Source: Streptomyces sp. Ru62
GTDB lineage: Bacteria; Actinomycetota; Actinomycetes; Streptomycetales; Streptomycetaceae
DNA: 64,000 nt
Direction of reading: 5' to 3'
Assembly (NCBI RefSeq): GCF_002920615.1
Contig: NZ_PQSU01000004.1
Span: forward strand, 310,001-374,000
How positions within the stretch are numbered: the first letter of the stretch is position 1; each line of letters opens with the position of its first letter. The position numbers and the translations under genes were made by a program. Positions 47,235 through 56,790 of the stretch are shown here, piece by piece. The notes beneath the pieces are model-generated. The model did not search any database. It saw only the letters and a program-made list of their open reading frames with translations, and was not told the origin of the DNA.

Positions 47235-48027
47235 CCGCGGAGCAGTACTCGTCGCTGTCCTGCCAGAACCGGTACAGGTCCTGGCCGCAGTAGCGGGAGA
47301 AGTCGTCGACGTTCAGCGCCCGCAAGATCGAGTCGATCACGTCGAAGAACGCGCTGTTGACCGACGGCACCCACAGCAGCGCGAACACGAACAGCAGCCC
47401 GAACGGCGCGAACGGCTCCACCTGCCGCTTCACGTTGTACGACAGCCACGGCTCGATCACCCCGTAGCCGTCCAGGCCCGGCACCGGCAGGAAGTTCAGC
47501 AGCGCCGCCGTCACCTGGAGCAGCGCCAGGAACGCCAGCGCGAACCGGAAGTCCGCGGGCACGCCGTCCAGCGCGTCCAGCCAGAACGGGGCCGTGCACA
47601 CCGCCGCGAACAGCACGTTCGTCAGCGGGCCCGCCGCCGAGATCAGGCTGTGCCGCCAGCGGCCCCGGATGCGGGCCCGCTCGATGAACACCGCGCCGCC
47701 GGGCAGACCGATCCCGCCCATGATCACGAACAGCACCGGGAGCACGATGCTCAGCAGCGCGTGCGTGTACTTCAGCGGGTTCAGCGTCAGGTAGCCCTTC
47801 GCGCCGACCGTGATGTCCCCGCTGTGCAGGGCGGTGCGGGCGTGCGCGTACTCGTGCAGGCACAGGGAGACGATCCAGGCCGCCGTCACGAACAGGAACA
47901 CCGCGATGCCCGGCTGCGCGGCGAACCCGCTCCAGGTGGCCCAGCCGGTCACCGCCGTCACGGCCAGGATGCCGACGAACACCGGGCTGATCTGCCGGTC
48001 GCCGTGGCGGGTGGTGGCGGTGGTCAT
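47224..48027 (-). CDS. Site-2 protease-like membrane metalloprotease (M50)
   Basis: 267 aa from ATG 48027 (GAGGAGC upstream). Six helices. The zinc site is HEYAHA in SLCLHEYAHARTALHSGD, with the third ligand in LNFLPVPGLDGYGVIEP (variant of NPXPXXDG: the usual Asn-Pro is FLPVPGLDG). The amino half GYLTLNPLKYTHALLSIVLPVLFVIMGGIGLPGGAVFI is a typical M50 pattern. Cleaves membrane-embedded substrates such as anti-sigma factors. The substrate is unknown; the nearby 61-aa protein is one possibility. Confidence 0.9.
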   Translation of the reverse strand: MTTATTRHGDRQISPVFVGILAVTAVTGWATWSGFAAQPGIAVFLFVTAAWIVSLCLHEYAHARTALHSGDITVGAKGYLTLNPLKYTHALLSIVLPVLFVIMGGIGLPGGAVFIERARIRGRWRHSLISAAGPLTNVLFAAVCTAPFWLDALDGVPADFRFALAFLALLQVTAALLNFLPVPGLDGYGVIEPWLSYNVKRQVEPFAPFGLLFVFALLWVPSVNSAFFDVIDSILRALNVDDFSRYCGQDLYRFWQDSDEYCSAVSS

Positions 48028-48160
48028 GGGGAAGAGCTCCTCGGGTCGCGTCGGGCGGGCCGGGGTCGACCGTACCGGTGATCGCGGGGAAACGTCCTGC
48101 GAGCGGCCGGAGGTTCCTGCTAGTCGTTACGCTGTCATCGAGTCGACTGAGGAGGTGGCC

Positions 48161-48706
48161 ATGACGATCGCCGAGGGCTGGGTCGAGCTTGTCCAGGACG
48201 CCATTCATGTGCCGAAGAGCGCGCGCCTCCGCCTGACGAGGAATGGGCTCACTTTGGTACCGGTCACCTACGCGCACAGGGCGACTCAGCGGCGCATCGA
48301 GAACCAGATCGAAGAACGGCTGCCGGGCTGGGTGGCGACGAGCGAGTTCTCGGTCGTCCCTCCCCGGGAGGGCTACAAGCCCGAACCCGACGCCACGGCG
48401 ATTCCGCGCGAGCTGGTCGAGACGGACAAGAGCGACATCAGCGAAGAGCTGCTGCCCTTTGTGGTCGAGGTCGTCTCACCGGAGAGCAAGAACCGCGACT
48501 ACAACACCAAGCCGAGCCACTACGCTCTGCGCCGCATCCCCGCCTACCTCATCGTCGACGTGCTCGCCGGCCGTTGGACCCTGCTGACACGCCCGGAGGA
48601 CGGCGAGTACCAGCACCAGGAGTCCGGCGTCTTCGGGGATCAGATCAAGATCCCCGTCGCCGACCAGACCCTCGTCCTCGACTCCTCCCAGTTCATCCGC
48701 ATCTGA
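48161..48706 (+). CDS. Uma2-family PD-(D/E)XK-like protein
   Basis: 181 aa from ATG 48161 (GAGGAGGTG upstream). IENQIEERLPGWVATSEFSVVP, then PEPDATAIPRELVE holding the PD acidic motif, and FVVEVVSPESKNRDYNTKPSHYALRRIPAYLIVD with the EVXSP...K elements of the nuclease fold. The C-terminal GVFGDQIKIPVADQTLVLDS is typical. Uma2 proteins are very numerous in Streptomyces and have no settled function. The gene is a little A/T-richer than its neighbours and may be a recent arrival. Confidence 0.88.
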   Translation: MTIAEGWVELVQDAIHVPKSARLRLTRNGLTLVPVTYAHRATQRRIENQIEERLPGWVATSEFSVVPPREGYKPEPDATAIPRELVETDKSDISEELLPFVVEVVSPESKNRDYNTKPSHYALRRIPAYLIVDVLAGRWTLLTRPEDGEYQHQESGVFGDQIKIPVADQTLVLDSSQFIRI

Positions 48707-48741
48707 GACCCGCGAGCGGCGCCCGGTGGTCCCCAGGGACA

Positions 48742-51700
48742 ATGGACCCCGTGCGCTATCGGCTGCTCGGCACCACTCAGGCGATCCGCCCCGACGGTAC
48801 GGCCGTTCCGGTCGGCGGGGCGCGGCTGCGTGCCCTGCTGAGCGTGCTCGCGCTCAGGGCAGGGCGGACCGTGCCCGCCGGTGTGCTGGTGGACGAGGTG
48901 TGGGGCGCCGACCCGCCCGCCGACGCCACCGGCGCCCTCCAGGCGCTCGTCGGCCGGCTCCGCCGGACCCTCGGTGCCGACGCCGTCGTCTCCGCCGACG
49001 GGGGCTACCGGCTCACCGCCGCACCCGACGACGTCGACCTCGGCCGCTTCGACCGGCTGACCGGCGACGGCCTCGCCGCCCTCGCCGACGGCGACCCGGC
49101 CAAGGCCGCCGCCGTCCTCGACGACGCCCTCGCCCTGTGGCGCGGCTCCGCCCTCGCCGACCTGCCCGACCGCACCGCCGAGGCGGCCCGCTGGGAGACC
49201 CGCCGGCTCGACGCCCTGCGGGCCCGGCACACCGCCGCCCTCGCCCTCGGCGAGGCCGAGCGGGCGCTGCCCGAGCTGACCGCCCTGTGCGACAGCCACC
49301 CGCTGGACGAGCCGCTCCAGGCGCTGCGCCTGCGCGCCCTGCGCGACACCGGCCGCCCCGCCCGGGCGCTCGCCGCCTACGAGGACGTACGACGTCTCCT
49401 CGCGGACCGGCTCGGCTCCGACCCCGGCCCCGAACTGCGCGCCCTGCACGCCGAGCTGCTGCGCGAGGAACCGGCCGAGCGGCCCGCCGAGGCCCGCCCG
49501 GGCAACCTGCCCGCCCGGCTCACCTCCTTCGTCGGCCGGGAAGCCGACCTCCGGGCCATCGGCGCCGACCTGGCGACGGCCCGCCTGGTCACCCTCCTCG
49601 GGCCCGGCGGCGCCGGCAAGACCCGGCTGTCCCAGGAGGCCGCCGAGGCGGTACGGCACACCGTCCGGGACGGGGTGTGGCTCGCCGAGCTGGCCCCCGT
49701 GGACGCCCCGGACGCCGTACCGCAGGCCGTGCTCACCGCGATCGGCGCCCGCGAGACGGTGCTGCACGGCGCCGGCGTGGACGGCATGCGCGCGGTCTCC
49801 GACCGGCACGGCGACCCCGTCGAACGACTCGTGGAGCACTGCGCCCGGCGCCGCATGCTGATCATCCTGGACAACTGCGAGCACGTGGTGGACGCCGCCG
49901 CCCGGCTCACCGAGCACCTGCTGGCCCGCTGCCCGGAGCTGACCGTGCTCGCCACCAGCCGCGAACCCCTCGGCGTGCCGGGGGAGCTGGTGCGGCCCGT
50001 GGAGCCGCTGCCCGAGCCGGTCGCGCTGCGGCTGCTCGCCGACCGGGGCGCGGCGGCCCGCCCCGGCTTCCGGGTGGAGGACGACCCGGAGGCGTGCGCC
50101 GAGATCTGCCGCCGTCTGGACGGACTGCCCCTCGCGATCGAGCTGGCGGCGGCCCGGCTGCGCATGCTGACACCCCGTCAGATAGCGGACCGGCTGGACG
50201 ACCGCTTCCGGCTGCTCACCTCCGGCAGCCGCACCGTCCTGCCCCGCCAGCAGACCCTCAGAGCCGTCGTCGACTGGTCCTGGGACCTGCTGGACGCAGG
50301 CGAACGGGACGTCCTCGCCCGGCTGTCGGTGTTCGCCGGCGGCTGCGACCTGGCCGCCGCCGAGGCGGTGTGCGGGCCGGCCGCGCTGGACGCCCTCGGC
50401 TCCCTGGTCGACAAGTCCCTGGTGGTCGCCGCCCCCGCGGCCGACGGCGGCATGCGCTACCGGCTGCTGGAGACCGTCGCCGAGTACGCCGCCGAACGCC
50501 TCGCCGAGACCGGCCACCGCGCGGAGGCCCAGCGTGCCCACCTGACCCACTACCGGGAACTCGCCCGCACCACCGACCCGTTGCTGCGCGGCCGCGAGCA
50601 GCGAGCCGCCATCGACCGGTTCCAGCTGGAGTACGAGAACCTGCGCACCGCGTTCCGGTACGCCGTCGCCGAACGCGACGAACAGGAGGGACTGTGCCTG
50701 GTCCTGTCCCTGCTGTGGTTCTGGCAGATACGCGACCAGCGCATCGAGACCCGCACCTGGTGCCGGGAGGTCATGGCGCTCGGTCCCGACCCGTTCACCG
50801 AGCCGGTCCGCCGCGCCGAACCGGTGTGGCAGCGCTGCACCGACGCCCCGCCGCCGTACACCGGCGAGATCCTCGTCGAGGCCCGGCGCGGGGTCCACCT
50901 CGCCCATCTGGCCTGCATGGACACCGAGATCGACGTCTGGCAGACGCCTGCGGCGCAGGCGAAGCTCCGCGTCGTCGCCCAGGTCTACGAGCCGGGCCTG
51001 CCGCAGACCTGCCGGCCGCCGGGCATGCTGTGGTTCTTCGCCGAGCTGCTGACCGGCGGCGCCGACCGGCTGCGCACCATCGTGGACGCCAGCGTGCGGA
51101 CCTGCCGGGAGACCCCGGGCTACGAGTGGGAGCTGGCCGGCGCCCTCCACCTGCGCGCCAACCTCCTCGCCAACCGCACCGCCTGGGCCGGCGACGCCAC
51201 CCGCGACGCCGACGAGTCCCTGGAGATCTTCCACCGCCTCGGCGACGCCTTCGGCACCACCGAGGCCCTGGCCGCCCGCGGCGAGGCCCACGAACGCAAG
51301 GGCGCCCACCGTGAGGCCGTCGCCGACTACCGGGCCGCGATCGAACACGCCGAACGCCTCGGCGCCCGCGCCCAGGTGGCCGTCCTGCGGGCCCGGCTCG
51401 GCAACATGCTCATGGAGGCGGGCGAGGCCGAACGCGGCGAGCGGATGCTCCGCGACGTCATCGCCAGCCAGGACGGCGTCCACAACGAGGCGCTGCCCGC
51501 CGCCCGCCTCTTCCTCTCCTGCTGGCTCGGCCTGACCGACCGCACCGCGGAGGCGCGCGAGCAACTGCGGCTGCTGCGCGAAGAGGTCACGATCGCGCAC
51601 TTCATCGTCTTCGACACCCTCATCCTCTGCCAGGAGGCCTGGCTGGACGCCCTGGACGAGCACACCGAGGACGCCCTGACCGGGGCCCGCAGGGCGCTGC

Positions 51701-51999
51701 GCCTCGCCTCCGACCCGCTGTCCGAGGCCGTCACCCCGCACATGCACTCCGTCGTCCTCACCGTCGCCGCGCTGGCCCTCGCCCGCGCCGACGGCGGCAG
51801 CCGCGTCGCCGACGCCGCCCGCTGCCTGGGCGCCGCCGACGCGCTGCTGCCGCCCGGCCACCTTCCCTCCGGCGTGGAGCGGCGGTGCCATGCCCTGACC
51901 GAGGCGCGGATCCGGGAAGCGCTCGACCCGCGGTCGTACGAGGCCGCGTACGCCGAGGGCGGTGGCCTCTCCCTCGCGGAGGCCACCGCCCTGGTCTGA
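48742..51999 (+). CDS. BTAD/AfsR-like regulator: DNA-binding + BTAD + NB-ARC ATPase + TPR-like helical region
   Basis: 1085 aa. The ATG at 48742 or, more likely, the GTG at 48751 is the start: the latter gives MRYRLLGTTQAIRPDG, normal for the family, seven bases after GACAAT. Residues 1-95: OmpR-type winged helix (VLVDEVWGADPPADATGALQALVGRLRRTLG). 96-250: BTAD (LPELTALCDSHPLDEPLQALRLRALRDTGRPARALAAYEDVRRLL). ~265-600: ATPase with P-loop LLGPGGAGKTRLS (about 287) and Walker B-like RRMLIILDNCEHVVDAA; TSREPLGVPGELVRPVEPLP is the sensor block. C-terminal ~450 residues are helical repeats (GDAFGTTEALAARGEAHERKGAHREAV). Convergent with the ABC exporter genes; it may control them through the phased repeats at 53859-53928. 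Confidence 0.93.
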   Translation: MDPVRYRLLGTTQAIRPDGTAVPVGGARLRALLSVLALRAGRTVPAGVLVDEVWGADPPADATGALQALVGRLRRTLGADAVVSADGGYRLTAAPDDVDLGRFDRLTGDGLAALADGDPAKAAAVLDDALALWRGSALADLPDRTAEAARWETRRLDALRARHTAALALGEAERALPELTALCDSHPLDEPLQALRLRALRDTGRPARALAAYEDVRRLLADRLGSDPGPELRALHAELLREEPAERPAEARPGNLPARLTSFVGREADLRAIGADLATARLVTLLGPGGAGKTRLSQEAAEAVRHTVRDGVWLAELAPVDAPDAVPQAVLTAIGARETVLHGAGVDGMRAVSDRHGDPVERLVEHCARRRMLIILDNCEHVVDAAARLTEHLLARCPELTVLATSREPLGVPGELVRPVEPLPEPVALRLLADRGAAARPGFRVEDDPEACAEICRRLDGLPLAIELAAARLRMLTPRQIADRLDDRFRLLTSGSRTVLPRQQTLRAVVDWSWDLLDAGERDVLARLSVFAGGCDLAAAEAVCGPAALDALGSLVDKSLVVAAPAADGGMRYRLLETVAEYAAERLAETGHRAEAQRAHLTHYRELARTTDPLLRGREQRAAIDRFQLEYENLRTAFRYAVAERDEQEGLCLVLSLLWFWQIRDQRIETRTWCREVMALGPDPFTEPVRRAEPVWQRCTDAPPPYTGEILVEARRGVHLAHLACMDTEIDVWQTPAAQAKLRVVAQVYEPGLPQTCRPPGMLWFFAELLTGGADRLRTIVDASVRTCRETPGYEWELAGALHLRANLLANRTAWAGDATRDADESLEIFHRLGDAFGTTEALAARGEAHERKGAHREAVADYRAAIEHAERLGARAQVAVLRARLGNMLMEAGEAERGERMLRDVIASQDGVHNEALPAARLFLSCWLGLTDRTAEAREQLRLLREEVTIAHFIVFDTLILCQEAWLDALDEHTEDALTGARRALRLASDPLSEAVTPHMHSVVLTVAALALARADGGSRVADAARCLGAADALLPPGHLPSGVERRCHALTEARIREALDPRSYEAAYAEGGGLSLAEATALV

Positions 52000-52013
52000 G
52001 CACCGGGGGTACG

Positions 52014-52835
52014 TCAGCTCTTCGTGCGGAACTTGTGGATGGCGACCGGAGCCATGACCGCGGTCAGGCCCACCGACCAGATCAGCGTCACCCACAGGTC
52101 GTGCGCGACCGGGCCGCCCTCCATCAGGCCGCGCGCGGTGTCGGCCAGCGACGACAGCGGGTTGTAGTCGGTGAACGCCTGGAGCCAGCCCGGCATCGAG
52201 GCGGTCGGCGCGAAGATGGACGAGCCGAACTGGAGCGGCATCAGCACCAGGAAACCCATCGCCTGCACCGACTGCGCGTTCTTCATCACCACGCCGAGGG
52301 TCAGGAACACCCACATCAGCGCCGAGCCGAACACCGCCGACAGCCCCACGGAGGCCAGCAGACCGCTCCAGCTGTTGATGTCGTAGCCCACGAGCAGGGC
52401 GACCACCATCAGCACCACGGTCGCGAACAGCATCCGCATCAGTTCCACCGCGATCTTCGCGAAGAGCACGGAGCCCCGCCCGATCGGCAGGGACCGGAAG
52501 CGGTCCATGACACCGGAGTTGAAGTCCTGGTTGAAGCCGGTGCCCACGCCCTGGGCCATGTTCATGCCCATCATGGCCATGAGGCCGGGGATGACGTACT
52601 GGACGTACTGGTCCTGCCCGCCGCCCAGGGACTTCCCGATGGAGCCGCCGAAGACGTACACGAACAGCAGGGTGAACACGACCGGGAACAGGACGGCGTC
52701 GAACATCGACTCCGGGTCCTGGCGGATCCACAGCAGGTTGCGGCGGATCAGCGCGCCGGTGTGGCGCAGATGGGCCCGCAGCGGGATCGGTGTGTCGGTC
52801 TTCGGGGCGGCCGGGGACAAGGTGGCGGCGGTCAT
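52014..52835 (-). CDS. ABC-2 exporter permease (DrrB-like)
   Basis: 273 aa from ATG 52835, overlapping the ATPase stop (ATGA). Six helices: SMFDAVLFPVVFTLLFVYVFGG, YVQYVIPGLMAMMGMNMAQ, FAKIAVELMRMLFATVVLMVVALLVGY, GLLASVGLSAVFGSALMWVFLTLGVVMKN, AMGFLVLMPLQFGSSIFAP and LWVTLIWSVGLTAVMAPVAI. The NQDFNSGVMDRFRSLPIGRGS loop is the ABC-2 coupling motif. Exports a hydrophobic metabolite or drug, as DrrB does for anthracyclines. Ends 14 bp from the BTAD gene. Confidence 0.93.
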   Translation of the reverse strand: MTAATLSPAAPKTDTPIPLRAHLRHTGALIRRNLLWIRQDPESMFDAVLFPVVFTLLFVYVFGGSIGKSLGGGQDQYVQYVIPGLMAMMGMNMAQGVGTGFNQDFNSGVMDRFRSLPIGRGSVLFAKIAVELMRMLFATVVLMVVALLVGYDINSWSGLLASVGLSAVFGSALMWVFLTLGVVMKNAQSVQAMGFLVLMPLQFGSSIFAPTASMPGWLQAFTDYNPLSSLADTARGLMEGGPVAHDLWVTLIWSVGLTAVMAPVAIHKFRTKS

Positions 52836-53857
52836 ACGGCGACCTCCTGACGGTCGTCGGCGGGCATGGCGTCCTGCGGGGCACTGGCGCGGTGGCCGGT
52901 GAGCGACAGGAACACCTCGTCCAGGCTGGGCAGTTCGGTGGTGATGGAGGAGATCGTGATGCCGCGCGCGGTGACCGCGCCGACCACGGCGGTGAGCTGC
53001 TCGTCGCTGAGGATCGGCACCAGCAGGGTCCCGGTCTCGGTGTCCACGGTGGTCGCGGCGAGCCCGGTGATGCCCAGCTCGTCCAGCATCGTGGCGAGCG
53101 GGCCCAGCTCCAGCGGGTCCACCGGCCGCACCCGCAGTGTGCGTCCGCCGACGCGGGCCTTCAGCTCCTCGATCCCGCCGTTCGCGATGACCTTGCCCCG
53201 GTCCACCACGGTCAGCTCGGAGGCGAGCTGCTCGGCCTCCTCCATGTACTGGGTGGTGAGCAGCACGGTGACGCCGTCGCCGACCATCGCCTTCACCTCG
53301 TCCCAGACCTCGTTGCGGGTGCGCGGGTCGAGGCCGGTGGTCGGCTCGTCAAGGTACAGCACGGCGGGCCGGCCGATCATGGACGCGGCCAGGTCCAGCC
53401 GCCGCCGCATACCGCCGGAGTACGTGCCCGCGGGCCGCCTGGCCGCCTCCGTCAGCGAGAACCGCTCCAGCAGCTCGTCGGCGCGGGCGCGGGCGTCCTT
53501 GCGGGGCAGGTCCAGCAGCCGGCCGATCAGGTACAGGTTCTCCCAGCCGGGCAGCTTCTCGTCCACCGAGGCGTACTGCCCGGTGAGGCCGATGACCCGG
53601 CGCAGCTGGCGGGGCTGCCGTACGACGTCGTAGCCGGCCACCGTGGCCTGCCCGGCGTCGGGGGTGATGAGGGTGGACAGGATCCGTACGAGGGTGGTCT
53701 TGCCGGCGCCGTTCGGCCCGAGCACACCCATCACGGTGCCCTCGCGCACGTCCAGGTCGACGCCGTCCAGCGCCTTGGTCTCGCCGTAGTGCTTGACCAG
53801 TCCCCGTACGGTCACGGCGGAGCGTCCGCCGACGGGGTTGTCGTCGATGCGTGTCAT
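52832..53857 (-). CDS. ABC exporter ATPase (DrrA-like)
   Basis: 341 aa from ATG 53857 (the longer frame to 53938 has a Cys-rich leader without a ribosome site). Walker A GPNGAGKTT, Q-loop TGQYASVDEKLPG, signature TYSGGMRRRLDLAASM, Walker B AVLYLDEPTTGLD, H-loop LLTTQYMEEAEQL. The C-terminal ~100 residues (RTLRVRPVDPLELGP..., ITTELPSLDEVFLSLTGH) are the DrrA regulatory domain. First gene of the exporter; phased direct repeats begin two bases upstream of its ATG. Confidence 0.95.
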   Translation of the reverse strand: MTRIDDNPVGGRSAVTVRGLVKHYGETKALDGVDLDVREGTVMGVLGPNGAGKTTLVRILSTLITPDAGQATVAGYDVVRQPRQLRRVIGLTGQYASVDEKLPGWENLYLIGRLLDLPRKDARARADELLERFSLTEAARRPAGTYSGGMRRRLDLAASMIGRPAVLYLDEPTTGLDPRTRNEVWDEVKAMVGDGVTVLLTTQYMEEAEQLASELTVVDRGKVIANGGIEELKARVGGRTLRVRPVDPLELGPLATMLDELGITGLAATTVDTETGTLLVPILSDEQLTAVVGAVTARGITISSITTELPSLDEVFLSLTGHRASAPQDAMPADDRQEVAV

Positions 53858-53858
53858 G

Positions 53859-53928
53859 CCGACGACAGTGCCAGGCCCCACCGACAAACCACCGACAGCC
53901 GGCCGACACCACCGACACATCCCCGACG
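53859..53928 (-). promoter_or_regulatory. Phased direct repeats upstream of the ABC exporter (SARP/OmpR-type binding array)
   Basis: CCGACA or CCGACG starts at 53859, 53881, 53892, 53903, 53912 and 53923: steps of 22, 11, 11, 9 and 11 bp. On the coding strand this is a row of TGTCGG heptamers, the layout of SARP-type sites (heptamers at 11-bp period). The convergent BTAD regulator is the obvious candidate ligand. Confidence 0.6.
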
Positions 53929-54010
53929 AGCACCGCAACCATCAATTGAGGAACCACGACGGCGAGCAACCACGTCCGCGAGAGCGGCGCCGGCTTAGGC
54001 GCAAAGGGGG

Positions 54011-54048
54011 GGGCAGCCCGCCGACGGGGGACGATCGGCGGGCTGCCC
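54011..54048 (-). terminator. Terminator after panB
   Basis: A 14-bp perfect stem pairs GGGCAGCCCGCCGA (54011-54024) with TCGGCGGGCTGCCC (54035-54048) around a 10-nt loop, 18 bp after the panB stop, followed on the minus strand by a C tract and TTT. Confidence 0.88.
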
Positions 54049-54065
54049 GGTGGTGCCGCGATGGC

Positions 54066-54947
54066 CTAGTGGACGGAGTGCTCCTCCAGCGGGAAGGTCC
54101 CGCCGACGACGTCCTCCGCGAACGCCTTGACCGCGTTGCCCATGACCTCACGCAGGTCGGCGTACTTCTTGACGAACTTCGGGACCCGGCCGGAGGTCAG
54201 CCCCAGCATGTCGGTCCACACCAGGACCTGCGCGTCCGTCTCCGGGCCCGCGCCGATGCCCACGGTCGGGATGTGCAGCACCCGCGTCACCTCGGCCGCC
54301 AGCTCCGCCGGAACCAGCTCCAGCACCACCGCGAACGCCCCCGCGTCCTGCACGGCCTTGGCGTCGCGCAGCAACTGCTGCGCCGCCTCCTCGCCGCGTC
54401 CCTGCACGCGGTAGCCCATCGCGTTGACGGACTGCGGGGTCAGCCCGATGTGGGCCATGACCGGGATGCCGGACTCCACCAGCAGCCGGATCTGCTCGTG
54501 CGACCGCTCGCCGCCCTCCAGCTTGACCGCCCCGACCCCGGCCTCCTTCACCAGCCGGGTCGCCGAGCGCAGTGCCTGCACCGGGCCCTCCTGGTAGGAG
54601 CCGAAGGGCAGGTCGCCGACGATCAGGGAACGGGTGGTGCCGCGTACGACGGCCGCCGACAGCATGGTCATCTCGTCGAGGGTGACGGGGACGGTGGTGT
54701 CGTACCCGAGGTGGCAGTTGCCCGCCGAGTCGCCGACCAGGATGACCGGGATCCCGGCCTCGTCGAAGACGGACGCGGTCATCGCGTCGTAGGCGGTGAG
54801 CATGGGCCACTTCTCGCCCCGCTCCTTGGCGAGGGCGATGTCGCGGACGGTGATGCGACGGGTGCTGCCCTTTCCTCCGTAGAGGCCCCCGTACAGCGCC
54901 TTGCTGCCGTCGGAAGGCTTGTTCTGGGCAGCCGAAAGCTGCGTCAT
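54066..54947 (-). CDS. panB: 3-methyl-2-oxobutanoate hydroxymethyltransferase (PanB)
   Basis: 293 aa from ATG 54947 (AAGGAG upstream). First committed step of pantothenate synthesis: 2-oxoisovalerate plus methylene-tetrahydrofolate to ketopantoate. Motifs: [45 protein letters not shown] (metal and substrate residues), [66 protein letters not shown] and [23 protein letters not shown]. The N-terminal ~25 residues are the actinobacterial extension. Monocistronic, with a strong terminator. Confidence 0.97.
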   Translation of the reverse strand: MTQLSAAQNKPSDGSKALYGGLYGGKGSTRRITVRDIALAKERGEKWPMLTAYDAMTASVFDEAGIPVILVGDSAGNCHLGYDTTVPVTLDEMTMLSAAVVRGTTRSLIVGDLPFGSYQEGPVQALRSATRLVKEAGVGAVKLEGGERSHEQIRLLVESGIPVMAHIGLTPQSVNAMGYRVQGRGEEAAQQLLRDAKAVQDAGAFAVVLELVPAELAAEVTRVLHIPTVGIGAGPETDAQVLVWTDMLGLTSGRVPKFVKKYADLREVMGNAVKAFAEDVVGGTFPLEEHSVH

Positions 54948-55083
54948 GGCAACGGCTCCTTCAGTCATCTCGAGGCGCCCTGACGGCGTCCCCGGATCGA
55001 CTCCATGGTGGCACCTCGTGCCATTCGGGGCCAGAGGTACCCCCCTGTGAGCCGAGCCGCGTAAGGCCTTGGTAAAGAAATAA

Positions 55084-55120
55084 GATACGAGACGGTTCCG
55101 TATCGGAATGATCGTAGGCT
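55084..55120 (+). promoter_or_regulatory. TetR-type operator overlapping the promoter of a leaderless MFS gene
   Basis: GATACG-N9-CGTATC (55084-55104) is a perfect 6-bp-arm palindrome. GACGGT (55091-55096) and TAGGCT (55115-55120) with an 18-bp spacer form the likely promoter, and seven bases then separate TAGGCT from the ATG at 55128. The operator covers the -35. The TetR encoded at 56791 is the natural ligand. Confidence 0.7.
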
Positions 55121-55127
55121 CGAACAC

Positions 55128-56714
55128 ATGACAAGTCCCGTCCCTGCCTCCCGAATACCGGAAGCGGTCCACCGGCGCCGCTGGGCGATCCTCGGCGTGC
55201 TCATGCTCAGCCTGCTGATCGTGGTGCTCGACAACTCGATCCTGAACGTCGCGATCAAGACCATCGCCACCCCGGCGCCCACCGGCCTCGGCGCCACACA
55301 GAGCCAGATCGAGTGGGCGATCAACGCCTACACCCTCGTCTTCGCCGGCCTGCTCTTCACCGCCGGGCTCGTCGGTGACCGGCTCGGCCGCAAGAAGGTG
55401 CTGCTCGGCGGCATCCTCGTGTTCGGCATCGGCTCCGCGCTCGCCGCCGAGTCCGGCTCACCCGGCCAGCTCATCGCCTACCGCGCACTGATGGCCCTCG
55501 GTGCCGCCTTCGTCATGCCGGCCACCCTCGCGGTGCTCATGAACGTCTTCGAGCGCGAGGAACAGCCCAAGGCCATCGGCATCTGGGCCGGCGGCGTCGG
55601 CCTCGCCATCGCCATCGGCCCGATCACCGGCGGCGCGCTCCTCGACCACTTCTGGTGGGGGTCGGTCTTCCTGATCAACGTGCCCATCGTGATCGTCGCG
55701 CTCGTCCTGATGACCTGGCTGGTGCCCGACTCCCGCGACCCGCGGCCCGGCCGCCTCGACCCCATCGGCGTGGTCCTGTCCGTCGTCGGCCTCGTGCTGC
55801 TCGTCTACGGCATCATCAAGGGCGGCGAGCTGGCCGACTTCACCGACGCCAAGGTGCTGGCCACCATCGCCGCCGGGCTCGTCGTCCTGACCGCCTTCGT
55901 CGTCTTCGAGAAGCGCAGCGACCACCCGTCGCTGGACGTCACCTACTTCCGCAACAAGGTCTTCTCGGCCGCCATGAGCGCCATCGCGCTGGTCTTCTTC
56001 GCGCTGATGGGCGTCACCTTCTTCGGTGTCTTCTACACCCAGAGCGTGCGCGGCTACTCCCCGCTGGAGTCCGGCGTGCTGATGCTGCCCCTCGCCGCCG
56101 CCCAGCTGATCTTCGCGCCCCGCGCCCGGCTGCTGGTCGACCGGTTCGGCAACAAGGCCACCACCACCGGCGGTCTGGTGCTGATCGCGGCGACGCTGGC
56201 CGCGTTCGCCACGTTCGAGGCCGACACGCCGATCTGGCTGCTGGAGGTCGTCTTCTTCCTCATGGGCACCGGCATGGCGCACATCATGACCCCGACCTCG
56301 GTCGTCATCATGCAGGCCCTGCCCCGCGAGAAGGCCGGCTCCGCCTCGGCGCTCAGCAACACCTTCCGTCAGGTCGGCGGCGCCCTCGGCATCGCCGTCC
56401 TCGGCTCGGTGCTCGCCACCGCGTACCGCAACGGCATCGAGGACAAGCTCGGCCTGCTGCCGCCGGGCCTGCGCGAGACCGCCGGCGAGTCCATCGAGGC
56501 CACCCTCGGCGTCGCCGAGAAGCTCGGCCCGCAGGGCAAGGCCCTGGTCACCCCCGCCAACGACGCGTTCCTGCACGCCATGCACGTCACCGCCCTGTGC
56601 GGTACGGGCGTCGCGCTGATCGGCGCCGTGGTGACCTTCCTGTTCCTGCCGGGCAAGCCGCCCGCCGGTCAGCGGCAGGAGACGGAACCGGAGTTGGTCG
56701 CCGCCGGGGAGTGA
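55128..56714 (+). CDS. DHA2-type multidrug MFS exporter (EmrB/QacA-like)
   Basis: 528 aa from ATG 55128. Fourteen helices. Motif C-like [20 protein letters not shown] at helix 1, [21 protein letters not shown] at loop 2-3, [26 protein letters not shown] at helices 4-5 and [44 protein letters not shown]-terminal tail [18 protein letters not shown]. Expels drugs or metabolites by proton exchange. Followed by a TetR gene 76 bp away on the same strand, with a TetR operator in front: a resistance pair in which the regulator is downstream. Confidence 0.95.
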   Translation: MTSPVPASRIPEAVHRRRWAILGVLMLSLLIVVLDNSILNVAIKTIATPAPTGLGATQSQIEWAINAYTLVFAGLLFTAGLVGDRLGRKKVLLGGILVFGIGSALAAESGSPGQLIAYRALMALGAAFVMPATLAVLMNVFEREEQPKAIGIWAGGVGLAIAIGPITGGALLDHFWWGSVFLINVPIVIVALVLMTWLVPDSRDPRPGRLDPIGVVLSVVGLVLLVYGIIKGGELADFTDAKVLATIAAGLVVLTAFVVFEKRSDHPSLDVTYFRNKVFSAAMSAIALVFFALMGVTFFGVFYTQSVRGYSPLESGVLMLPLAAAQLIFAPRARLLVDRFGNKATTTGGLVLIAATLAAFATFEADTPIWLLEVVFFLMGTGMAHIMTPTSVVIMQALPREKAGSASALSNTFRQVGGALGIAVLGSVLATAYRNGIEDKLGLLPPGLRETAGESIEATLGVAEKLGPQGKALVTPANDAFLHAMHVTALCGTGVALIGAVVTFLFLPGKPPAGQRQETEPELVAAGE

Positions 56715-56790
56715 GGTCCGCGCGCGGTTCCACGGGGGGAGGAGGCGGCTGCGGGACAATTCCCGCAGCACAGTGAGAGGACGGATCGTC

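Noticed and set aside
48640..52884. A 1414-codon open frame on the minus strand
   Set aside because: It is the antisense shadow of the BTAD regulator and permease genes; its translation is Gly/Ala/Val/Arg low complexity without a family, a usual result of extreme third-position GC.
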